DNA from: Didymodactylos carnosus
Lineage: Eukaryota > Rotifera > Eurotatoria > Philodinida > Philodinidae
Assembly (NCBI GenBank): GCA_905250885.1
Contig: CAJNOQ010002257.1
Location: 1-25,337 of the forward strand
Direction: 5' to 3'
DNA length: 25,337 nucleotides
A program made the position numbers and the translations under genes. Below, one piece after another: positions 1 through 8,213 of the stretch. Within the stretch, counting starts at the first letter, position 1. Each line of letters begins with the position of its first letter. The notes below the pieces were generated by a model. The model had not been told where the DNA came from, ran no database searches, and worked only from the letters and a program-made list of their open reading frames with translations.

Positions 1-164
1 ATTCGGAATCAGCGTCAAAAATCGAGTCGAATGATACATATTTCAAAATTTTTCGTTGATTTTCAGTAATTAATTATTAGACGTGAAAATTTAAAAAGAT
101 TAAACTGATCGAATAGGAGACTAAAGCATATCATTCGACTCGATTTTTGACGCTGATTCCGAAT
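1..164. repeat. Hairpin element with 36-base perfect inverted repeats
   Basis: Bases 1-36 are the exact reverse complement of 129-164, separated by a 92-base AT-rich spacer with no open frame. The arm begins ATTCGGAATCAGCGTC. The layout is that of a small foldback element or MITE. The window starts on the first base of the arm, so a left target duplication cannot be seen and the superfamily stays open. The terminal motif recurs in the orientation of the right arm at 25281-25293, which suggests a dispersed family. Confidence 0.8.
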
Positions 165-505
165 ATGATATTTTCATTGCGTGAGAGTTCAGTTCTGATG
201 GAAAATTGCGAATCAGGGGCAGAATTCCGACGTTTTGATATCAATACACAATATGTTTTCAACAAACCATACACATTCTTGCAGCCTGAAAAAAAGCCTG
301 TCTTTTGATGTAAAAATTACGGTGATCGGCTAAAAGTCATCATGGAAAATTTCTCAAACATTAGGACTAATACATTAAATTTTCATCTAATTCTGAAGTA
401 TTTCTTCTACGTTTTTTCTACTGGGTCATTTTTTAACAAAGCTTTTTATGTATTCTGATAGTACTTTTAATGCTTTATCGAATGGTATATAGTTCATTAA
501 AAAAA
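165..505. other. Non-coding AT-rich stretch
   Basis: No open frame of note, no clear splice pattern and no repeat were seen here. It may be intergenic or part of an intron of the gene whose last exons start at 1528. Confidence 0.4.
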
Positions 506-709
506 TATTCCACAGTCACTTTAAAATCAAAGAAACACAATTAGCATGCTGTTGGTACAAAAATCAACTTTCTAACTACCCGAAGGGATCGTTAGATGAG
601 TTTATAGGAAAAGTAAGAGAGAGGTATAGTTACCTCAACCAAAAAAGGTCAGTAGGCAGAAAAAACTTCAGGTCATATACTTCGAAGTGTCCTCTACAAA
701 CCAGGAGAG
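506..709 (+). repeat. Coding-like duplicated segment, copy 1
   Basis: Bases 506-629 match 987-1110 at about 90 percent with no gap, and 639-709 match 1391-1462 less closely. The plus strand reads as protein: ACCWYKNQLSN, then LDEFIGKVRERYSYLN, then after a one-base frame change QVIYFEVSSTN. An acceptor-like CCACAG precedes the first block (515), and a donor-like GTAAGA follows GGAAAA (from 612). In this copy the two blocks are nearly adjacent. The protein family is not recognised. It may be exon duplicates of an upstream part of the gene at 1528, or a decayed repeat; the mixed silent and replacement differences fit decay. Confidence 0.5.
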
Positions 710-812
710 TATGAGAACAAATCCAAAACTTGAACATATCGCTGATTTTAGGCACAGCGAAGATTTTTTCCCACATCTTACGGCTAGTTCCGCTTGAACC
801 AAGCATTTCGGA

Positions 813-984
813 CCAAAACTCAAATACAAAAGTTGCTCAGAATCCAATTTCTGAGTCCCTTAAAGAGCATTTTTCTAAGGTAGAAAATTGAAAAACTGTG
901 AAATTTAAAATGAAAATTTGAAAAAAACTCTTGTGAGGGACTCAGAAATTCGATTCTGTGCAACTTTTGTACTCAGGATTTTGG
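813..984. repeat. Imperfect hairpin element
   Basis: The segment starting CCAAAACTCAAATACAAAAG (813) is an imperfect inverted repeat of the one ending at 984; the shared core is TACAAAAGTTG, then CAGAATC, then AATTTCTGAGTCCCT. The arms are about 70 bases each with a short AT-rich centre. The element lies between the two copies of the coding-like duplication and ends only two bases before copy 2. It is MITE-like, but I could not define a target duplication. Confidence 0.6.
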
Positions 985-986
985 TA

Positions 987-1462
987 TATTCCACAGTCAC
1001 TTTAAAATTAAAGAAATAGAATTAGCATGCTGTTGGTACAAAAATCAACTGTCTAACCGCCCGAAGGAGTCGCCAGATGAGTTTATAGGAAAAGTAAGAG
1101 AGAGGCATACACACATGTTCTTTCATTTTATCGAAAAAAAATTGAAAACTTATATTCGATCAGTTTTCGTAAGAAACCGTTACTAGTCCTGTCCCTTCTC
1201 TGTTCATAAAAACTTAGTTCTTGCGTAGATCGATACAAAAATATGTGGAGAATATTTACTACGAAGAAATATCTAAAAGCTTGTTCTTTCCTTCCTGTTA
1301 TTGATTAATTAGTGCTAATTAACGCAAATTTAGCCTACTTTACTAGCATAAAGTCATCATTTTTTCCAGTAATTAATTTTTTTGTCTTAGTCAAATAAGG
1401 TCAGTAAACCGAATCAACTTCAGACTATATACTTCGATGTGTCCCCTACAAACTGGAAAATC
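987..1462 (+). repeat. Coding-like duplicated segment, copy 2
   Basis: This copy holds the same two blocks as 506-709, but they are separated by about 280 bases (1111-1390). That gap looks like an intron: it begins after GGAAAA with GTAAGAGAG and ends in a pyrimidine-rich tract with TTTTTTTGTCTTAG. Both borders are in phase 0, so the reading continues from DEFIGK into SNKVSKPNQLQ and IYFDVSPTN before a stop near 1475. The protein is not recognised. A functional exon pair, an alternative exon and a decayed copy all remain possible. Confidence 0.5.
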
Positions 1463-1527
1463 TTACAGAAAATCTAAACCCTCTCCTTTAATATTCTTGT
1501 TCTATCGAGTCTTCATTTTGTCATCAG

Positions 1528-2053
1528 ATATGGAACATCAAATGGTACCAGTAATTTACCATTGCAGCAACTATCTCGTCCACAATCAAATTTAAGTCAA
1601 AATAATCATAGCGACATCAATGGCGGATACGTCAGTAGCAGTTCAAATGGTCATGGAAATACAAAACATACCGTTGTTTCGTTTGAACCAAAAAAAGGAA
1701 GTGCACGTGAGTTATAAATATGTAGTTGCATACTTATCGCTCATTGTCCTAACTCATTTCTTACATTCTCTTTTTAGATGCTCATGAAAAAACAGCTATC
1801 AATTCAGATAATGATAATGCAAATGTTGAGTAAGTATAATTTTAATCTGCACACAAACCTTATGAAAACTGAGTTGACTTTTCTAGTATGCAATTGGAAA
1901 ATATACGTCGAACAATGATGACGGTTGGTGCCGGACGTGGTAAACCAGTAATACGCAATAGTGCTGGGTATATGAGTGTAAGTTCTTAAAAATATTACAC
2001 TGAAAAAAAATTAAATATGTATTGTGTATCATTTGTAGGCTTCACCATATTGA
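1528..2053 (+). CDS. 3' exons of an unidentified protein (partial)
   Basis: Four exons read in one frame: 1528-1706, 1778-1829, 1887-1977 and 2039-2053. The introns are 71, 57 and 61 bases with good GT and AG ends (GTGAGT, GTAAGT, GTAAGT donors), and the phases agree at each join. The predicted tail is about 113 residues, rich in Ser, Asn, Gln and Gly, with no domain or membrane segment; it holds VVSFEPKKGS and MMTVGAGRGKPVIRNS and ends YMSASPY. If the last intron is retained, the protein ends two codons past YMS instead. The first exon enters with two codon bases missing, so earlier exons lie upstream, probably outside the window. A low-complexity cytoplasmic or disordered C-terminus is likely. 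I do not recognise the family. Confidence 0.6.
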
Positions 2054-2838
2054 AGTTCAATATATCTGTAAGTTTTTCTCTCTGTTTGCTGCATCATAAT
2101 CAGATCGAATGCGTAAAAAGTACCATTTTTCTAGTCTTTCAAACACTCCTGCTGCCTGTTTGTTCGGCTCTCTATTCTACGAAGGGTTGTCGAGTACTTT
2201 TTCAGCGATCTTGCAGGATTGTTCGATTTACTAAGATTACCAAAATTGTTATGTTTACTCACTTGTCTGTTCAGAGATGAAAATGTGGCATATTTATACT
2301 CATCCAAGCAACCCGGTGATTGCGACAATTGCATTTGTTTCATTTAGAAAACTATAAATAAATTCGAAAAAAACGAACTTTATTGTACATGCGCTTCAGT
2401 TTTTCTGTGTGATCTGATTTTCAATAATGTCACTTTTTTTTTTGTACTGTTAGATTCTTTTGGTTTTTCTGCTTCTTTTTTGTATTATGGTAGGACGATA
2501 ACAATTATCAATAATTATGAATTTTTCTGACGTACATATATTATTTAACCTTTCTCGCTGATTTTTGTTATCGCTTCTCTCTAGACGAAATGTCGAGTAC
2601 TTCCCTTTTGTTTCACTTTTGATTTGCTCTCTTCTGTACTAAGTTGCTCGATCAACATGGGGAGCGCTGTTAATTAAACAGACGTACTCTGACTGTTGGA
2701 CAATTAATTTTAACATATTCGAACTTTTGCTGCTAGCTGCTAAGCTAAACTATCACTTGGATTATATGATCAGCATTACAGATATTTTTCTGAGCATAAA
2801 GCTAAGATTTTTGCCTTTTGAACTTTTTTTTGACAACA
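2054..2838. other. 3' UTR and intergenic sequence
   Basis: T-rich sequence with only chance frames. The first 300 bases are probably the 3' untranslated region of the upstream gene. Nothing else was recognised. Confidence 0.4.
2357..2362 (+). terminator. Candidate polyadenylation signal
   Basis: AATAAA lies about 300 bases after the TGA of the unidentified gene and is followed by A-rich and T-rich sequence. The position is reasonable, but the hexamer is common in DNA this AT-rich. Confidence 0.4.
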
Positions 2839-2846
2839 GTTTCAAT

Positions 2847-3042
2847 TAGGAGTGACACTTTACCTTTACTTTACGTATAACTAGTAACGAACTTAATTAC
2901 TCGTTACTAGTAAAGAAGTAACTAATCTAGTTATTTCATTACCAGTAACGAATAACTCAGTTCGTTACTTTCGTTACTTTCTGGAGGAGCAACGAAGTAA
3001 CTAACTTCGTTACGCCGAGTAACTAGTAAAGTGCCACGCCTA
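2847..3042. mobile_element. hAT-type MITE with 8-base target duplication
   Basis: The left end reads TAGGAGTGACACTTTAC and the right end, reversed, reads TAGGCGTGGCACTTTAC, giving 17-base terminal inverted repeats with two mismatches. The element is flanked by perfect 8-base duplications GTTTCAAT (2839-2846 and 3043-3050). An 8-base duplication with TAGG-type ends is the signature of the hAT superfamily. The 196-base interior has no frame; it is packed with GTTACT and AGTAAC motifs in both orientations, including ACTAGTAACG, which resemble subterminal transposase binding repeats. It is a non-autonomous element. Confidence 0.88.
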
Positions 3043-3050
3043 GTTTCAAT

Positions 3051-4087
3051 CAATAAAAAAGTCATTTTTTATTGTTTTTTTTTGTTTGTGATACGTGATG
3101 TATTCTTTTGCATGTTTTTCTGTAGTCTAATACGTCCATTGCTCAGTATTGATACGATAGTTTTTTTCTTTCAACTTTTTCTTGCTATATTGTCACGATA
3201 TTTTCAGTTATAATATATGTTAAAAATATTTCAAAAGTAAAAATAGTCCTTTTTGTTTGACTAAATTCATTTAAACCAGTTGTCGTCAGGGATGATATTA
3301 ATTGTGCTGTTATATATTTATTTTAGTTGGATAATCTAGAATTAGTGAGTTATGTACAAAAAAGACTAAAGATTCTGTCTGATATTTGGATGTTTTAAGC
3401 GAAGAAAAGTCATAATATTTCGAGAATTTCATAAAGCTAAAACTTTTTCTCATACTTCAAAGAAATCCAAACGTTTATTTTAATCATGAGCAAAGAGGAC
3501 TCATTTTTTTCAGAACCTGTCCCATTTCATTTCGTCACTTTGAAAACCAGCCCAGCTTTGTTGAAAAAACATATTTCACTTGATTACTTTTCAAAATTGT
3601 TTCATATAGCAATGTTTTTCCAGTTTAATGTTGATATTCTTAAACTTTCCTTACAAAACGTTATATTTTATTTCAAACAGTTACAGTCATACACATTAAA
3701 ATAAATTAAAAAATTTCATGTTTAAAACGGAATAAATGCACGACGATAATGTCGTTTACTATTTATAAGTTTAGATTAGATTCTCGACGAGCGGTGATTA
3801 CACCCACAGCCGAAAAATGTTTTGTCCCGCCAGTTTTTAGATTATCTATTTGAATAAAAGAATTCTTTTTCTTCGCGGATATCCCGTTCCGTGTACATCT
3901 TTGACTCGGACATAGTTTATAGAAGAATCTCTTGTTCAACTTCTTAATCGAATTATAATGATAAATTAAAAGAACGAATGTTTCAAATTAAGTTAATACG
4001 TAGGAAATAAATATGTTCCTCTGAAAAAATTGTATTGTGAACATATTTCTTCGGGCTTTTGTTTTTTTTCTTCTTCTTTCTCTAGAT
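3051..4087. other. Intergenic region and 5' flank of PCID2
   Basis: No convincing gene. A 72-codon frame at 3486-3704 has no family features and looks like chance. The stretch just before 4088 is pyrimidine-rich and ends in TTTCTCTAG (4077-4085), a good splice acceptor two bases before the chosen ATG, so the transcript may carry a 5' untranslated intron. No core promoter motif is distinct enough to call. Confidence 0.4.
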
Positions 4088-5583
4088 ATGCCCAAGTTTT
4101 TTTCATCATCATCGGATTTGCAAAAATATTTGGGTGATTTTAACAAAGCAATATTTGAACAAAATAGTTCATTATTATGTAGTCTATTAAGTATTCGGCA
4201 TAATCATATTGAACGATTATCATCGCCAGATGTCTATGATCTATTTGAACGTGTTGGACGTGTTGTACAAGGTTGGAATCCAATATTAACGAATCATATT
4301 AATGTATGTCAATTAATAGTATCATCAAACAATAATAACAATAATAACGATGTAGATTATAATTTGGATTCTGTTGCCATTTTACAGAATCAATTGCTTC
4401 TTGCACGTTCTCTATTAGACATTGTTAAAGAAGCTAAAAATAAAAATTGGCAAATACCAATATTAATTCTCGTTATTACAGAACTTAGATTATTGACAAA
4501 TGCTGTTGAAAATGTTTGCACAGCACATGAAACAAAACGAAAACGTTTTGAATATAATTTATCACCACCATCACAAGAAATAGCCGATTTACAAATTGAT
4601 GTAACACGAAAACAAAATATTAGTATTCATACAGAAAAATCAATTGAACTTATAACAGAAGCATTTCGTGTATGTACATCGGATCGTTGTCAAGATCAAC
4701 GTTTATCAAAAAAATGGGGTAGTATTCAAATTCTTAATCAATTATTAAAATTATGTCATCGTATTAAAAAATATGATTTATGTGATCAATTATTATCATT
4801 TTCTGAATCAAATTTAGAATATAGACATCATCTATTAGATGATCAAACAATAACATATAACTATTTTTTAGGTAAATATTTTGAATTCTCTAATGTTAAT
4901 CTATCTATAATATAACTCTTCTGATCTATTGAATATACATTTTGATTCTCTATTTAGGTAAATCATATTTGTTCAAAGATGATTATCGAAAATCAATTGA
5001 ATGTTTAGATCCCATATTTATCCGTTGTCCAAAATATATGAAAAAAAATAAATCATCTATTTTACTTTATCTATGTTTATGTAAAATGCAATATGGTTAT
5101 ACACCAAAATTATCTATTATTGAAAAATATAATTTAAAACAATTTTATGATTTATTACGATGTGTTCGTTGTGGAAACTTATATCTCTTCGATTATTATA
5201 TAAAACATTGTTATCATTCATATTTTCTTAAAAATGGTCTTACTATTCTTGTCGATACACTTTATTTATTGACAATTCGAAATTTATTTCGAAACGTTTG
5301 GTTAATAAAAGAGAAAGAAAATAAAATAACGGTGGATACATTTTTACAAGCATTAATATTTAGTAGTAGTAGTAGTAGTAGTACTAATGAACAATATGAA
5401 AAACAAAGAAAAACAAGTTTAGAATATCAAAATTATGATCGTTTTCAATGCTGCGCGTTGTTAGCAACATTAATAGCACAAAATCGTCTAAAAGCATATA
5501 TATCATATAAACATCTTACCGTTGTTTTAAGTAAAGAAGATCCATTTCCTAAAATAATTCCGCAAAATACATTATTTAATTAA
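4088..5583 (+). CDS. PCID2: PCI domain-containing protein 2 (TREX-2 subunit)
   Basis: This is a homologue of PCID2/Thp1, which with SAC3/GANP forms the TREX-2 complex at the nuclear pore and supports mRNA export. Exon 1 is 4088-4871, exon 2 is 4958-5583; the 86-base intron is GT-AG, phase 1, and the join restores YFLGKSYLFKDDY. The 469-residue product is longer than the roughly 400 residues usual for animals, partly because of a run of seven Asn (near residue 81) and a run of about seven Ser from AGT repeats (5362-5382). Family landmarks are AFRVCTSD and SKKWG near residue 195, and in the C-terminal PCI winged-helix region IYLRNLF-like and ISYKH, ending in VVLSKEDPFP (human PCID2 has VVSKQNPFP). 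I chose the ATG at 4088 because the N-terminus then matches the family. An in-frame ATG at 4037 would add a hydrophobic leader that crosses a likely splice acceptor. Confidence 0.93.
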
Positions 5584-5691
5584 GTATTGATATACGCTTC
5601 AGATAGTTGTTTTGTTGTCTTGGTGATCTCATCCACTTAAATCTCTGTATTTGAGATATGGTTCGTGCTGTACATAGTAGATATGCTGTAT

Positions 5692-5709
5692 AGAGAGAGA
5701 GAGAGAGAG
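5692..5709. repeat. GA microsatellite in PCID2 3' UTR
   Basis: About nine uninterrupted AG units lie roughly 110 bases after the PCID2 stop codon. Confidence 0.85.
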
Positions 5710-5851
5710 TAAGATAGGACAATTTATATAGGATACGGTATAAGGTATGAAAATGTCTTGTTCTACACATATCTATGTATTCTATTGATCATTGTTAAAT
5801 AATTCATGATATTCGTTGGTGTTATTTTCTGTTAACTTTGTTCTCTTTAAA

Positions 5852-5857
5852 AATAAA
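5852..5857 (+). terminator. Candidate polyadenylation signal of PCID2
   Basis: AATAAA lies about 270 bases after the PCID2 TAA and is followed by a GT-rich stretch (TTGTGGTGG) of the kind that binds cleavage factors. Confidence 0.5.
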
Positions 5858-6267
5858 TTGTGGTGGAATTATTATATAATAATAGGACTAGAAGTTGATC
5901 GCTCTTAAACTATCTAGACAGAGTCAGTTTTCCTTAAAATTTGAGCGAACAACGGTATAGTAACGATACAATACAGTGACAGAACTCCCTGAGGTACAAT
6001 CGTGCAATAAATTAACGGATCATTTTTTTTAATTAAACATCGTGTTTTAGGTTAATTTAAGTTTAACTTTTAGGTTTATGTTTTTCTATGATATAAGTAT
6101 ATCAGTATCAAGCTGTAATGATGGATTTTACATCGAATGAGAAGAAGAGGGATCAGACTCTTTAGAAATCTGTTCTGGCATTTATTAGCTCAGATTAAGA
6201 ACTTTTCAACATAATGTTTAGTTATTCTGATGTATAGAAAATCTTATTAAAAATTTTTTATCTTATG
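5858..6267. other. Intergenic sequence
   Basis: AT-rich sequence downstream of PCID2. No gene, RNA or repeat was recognised. Confidence 0.4.
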
Positions 6268-6275
6268 GTTTAGTG

Positions 6276-6849
6276 TAGGAATGTACCAATTCTAAGTGAG
6301 TGCTTATAGAAATCACTATTGTTCGTTATTAAGAACCTCAATTTCTACCAGAGGTGTGCACAGGGCAAGACGATCCTGCCCTGTCCTGCAGACAGCATAG
6401 GACAAGAAAAAGTTTTAGTCCTGCCCTGTAAGGCAGGACAGGACATTTTTGTTATAAATCATTCTTTAGACAGGACAGGACCGCACAAGGTAGGGAGACA
6501 GAGCAGGACAGGTCGAAAATAAGTGCCCTGTGAACACCTGATTTCTGCCAAGGTTTGATACTAGACAAACTCAGTTCCATTCTCTCTATCTATGGATAAG
6601 ATTAAAATTTTTTTGAATTAGACGAAAAGTGCGTTGAAAGTGGTCGACTTTTCATAAAAATAGAGGTCTTCACCAGACCTAGGCCATTTTTAACGCACGC
6701 TTCACCTGATTCAAAATTTTGAATCTCATTCACAGATAGAGAGAATAAAACTGAGTTTGTCTAGTATCAGAACTTGGTAGAAATTGAGGTTCTTAATAGC
6801 AAACATTAGTGATTTCTATAAGCACTCACTTGGAATTGGTGCATTCCTA
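6276..6849. mobile_element. Long foldback element interrupted by a MITE
   Basis: Almost the whole stretch folds on itself. The left arm from TAGGAATGTACCAATTC (6276) is mirrored by the right arm ending at 6849, and the match runs through AAGTGAGTGCTTATAG, AAGAACCTCAATTTCTACCA and ATACTAGACAAACTCAG to a small loop near 6672 (AGGTCT, loop, AGACCT). Without the inserted MITE and its duplication the element is about 375 bases. Flanking octamers GTTTAGTG (6268-6275) and GCTCAGTC (6850-6857) agree at five of eight positions, so an old hAT-type insertion is possible but not proven. There is no coding capacity. Confidence 0.8.
6349..6540. mobile_element. Nested hAT-type MITE
   Basis: This 192-base element sits in the left arm of the foldback element. 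Its ends are CAGAGGTGTGCACAGGGCA and, reversed, CAGGTGTTCACAGGGCA. It is flanked by ATTTCTAC (6341-6348) and ATTTCTGC (6541-6548), an 8-base duplication with one mismatch. The opposite arm holds the uninterrupted sequence with a single ATTTCTAC, so the empty site is visible in the same molecule. The interior repeats CAGGACAGGAC and CCTGCCCTGT many times and is much richer in G and C than its surroundings. An open frame at 6319-6522 crosses the border and is a chance frame. Confidence 0.87.
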
Positions 6850-6857
6850 GCTCAGTC

Positions 6858-7992
6858 CCATCGATACAAAATAATAATTTTTCAAAATCCAGTATAGCTT
6901 GATACAGAAAAGTAGTTTACATACTATAGTAGTTGGATTCTCTTTTGTTTATGTGAGAAAATGAGCACATATGGTTGGATGAACAAATAATCATTTCTTG
7001 CAGTTGTACTAGTGGTGAATGATGAATTATATACCGTTCAGTACAAATTTCCATTATCTATGTTTCTGTACTTCACTCTAGTTCTCGTCTAGATTTTAGA
7101 AAATTACTGTTTGGTATCTATCAGATAGAACTAGAAAATAAAAATATTTTCCATAAAATTTCTATATCAAAGGAACGTGAAACATTGTGTAGAAAAGGTC
7201 TTAAACTGAGCTAATAGACATAAGAGCTGATTTCTCAGAAGAATGGATTCTCGTTCTATTTATAAGATTATACTATACTGGATTATGTAAACGTAAAAGA
7301 AACTTGGATAGTTTTATTGGTGAATATTGTCATTAAGATTATTTGTCTATCATTGACATAATATGATGTATGAACACGATATTTTTTAAACCAGTTCTAA
7401 TCGTATCTAACATTAGCAGATGTTTTTATTCCCTACAATAAATTATATCGAGTTCATAACAAAAAATCACTGTAGAAATAAAAATATGGACATATAGTCA
7501 GTTTTTATTTGTACTTGAATGCACAACAAGTAAGTTTATTAAGTTCTTAGAACATATATCACATTCATGGTATCAATCAAGATCTCTGTTGTAGTTGAAA
7601 ACCATCTTTTTGTACTCTCTGATGGAACAAGTAATTCTGTCAACCGACTTTTTTATTATGATGAGTTAGACTATACTACACTAAATAATTTCCAGTACAT
7701 GATTATGTTCAAGTACTATCGACATATCCGATCAAGTTCTATTCCTTTTTTTTCTTCTGATGACATCATTATATAGGAAATAGATACTTGGTGTTAAAAA
7801 ATGATTGTACTATTCTCGATCGGAAAAAAATGAAAGATTGCTCTTTGATTTGACTGATTAGGAAAATAAAGTGACTAGGAGTAATTTTTTTTTCTATTGA
7901 AAATGAAAATATGTTTTTGTTAATTTTATTATCTTCATTAGGGGTTGAGTACCTATACACAAAATGATAGTAATATACGTAATTATAATTAA
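6858..7992. other. Intergenic sequence
   Basis: AT-rich sequence between the foldback element and the 5' end of the Ig gene. Frames at 7567-7776 (+) and 7769-7960 (-) lack any family feature or splice context and look like chance. Confidence 0.4.
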
Positions 7993-8213
7993 ATGGAACA
8001 ATTTATCATAGAAACCGGTAATTTGAATGGCATCAATGGTAAAAACATATGCGTGGTTTATTGGAATATAAAAATAAAAAATCTAATATAATTGAACAAT
8101 TATCAGAAAAAGAAAATTGTTATTTTTAGTTATCTCTCATTGAACTATTAGATCTAACTAGACATCAGAAGAGTGAGTTTCAAACATACCATGTCCATTG
8201 TTGTTACTGTTAG
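7993..8213 (+). pseudogene. Possible gene fragment, broken frame
   Basis: From the ATG at 7993 the plus strand reads METGN-like coding text (IIETGNLNGINGKN). The text then continues two bases out of frame from the ATG at 8049 (MRGLLEYKNKKSN, IIEQLSEKENCYF), meets a TAG at 8127-8129 and stays open as LSLIELLDLTRHQKSEF to 8213. The composition looks like protein rather than chance, but a frameshift and a stop break it. No family was recognised. It overlaps the first exon of the Ig gene in another frame, so part of it may also be 5' untranslated sequence. Confidence 0.3.

Noticed and set aside
3031..3213. 60-codon hydrophobic frame
   Set aside because: It starts inside the hAT MITE and is a Phe/Leu-rich product of poly-T sequence.
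4037..4087. In-frame ATG upstream of PCID2 giving 17 more residues
   Set aside because: The extension is a hydrophobic T-rich leader that runs through a strong splice acceptor (TTTCTCTAG). The family N-terminus matches the ATG at 4088.
6319..6522. 67-codon frame across the foldback element and the nested MITE
   Set aside because: It crosses a transposon border, and its Gly/Pro-rich text comes from the CAGGACAGGAC repeats.
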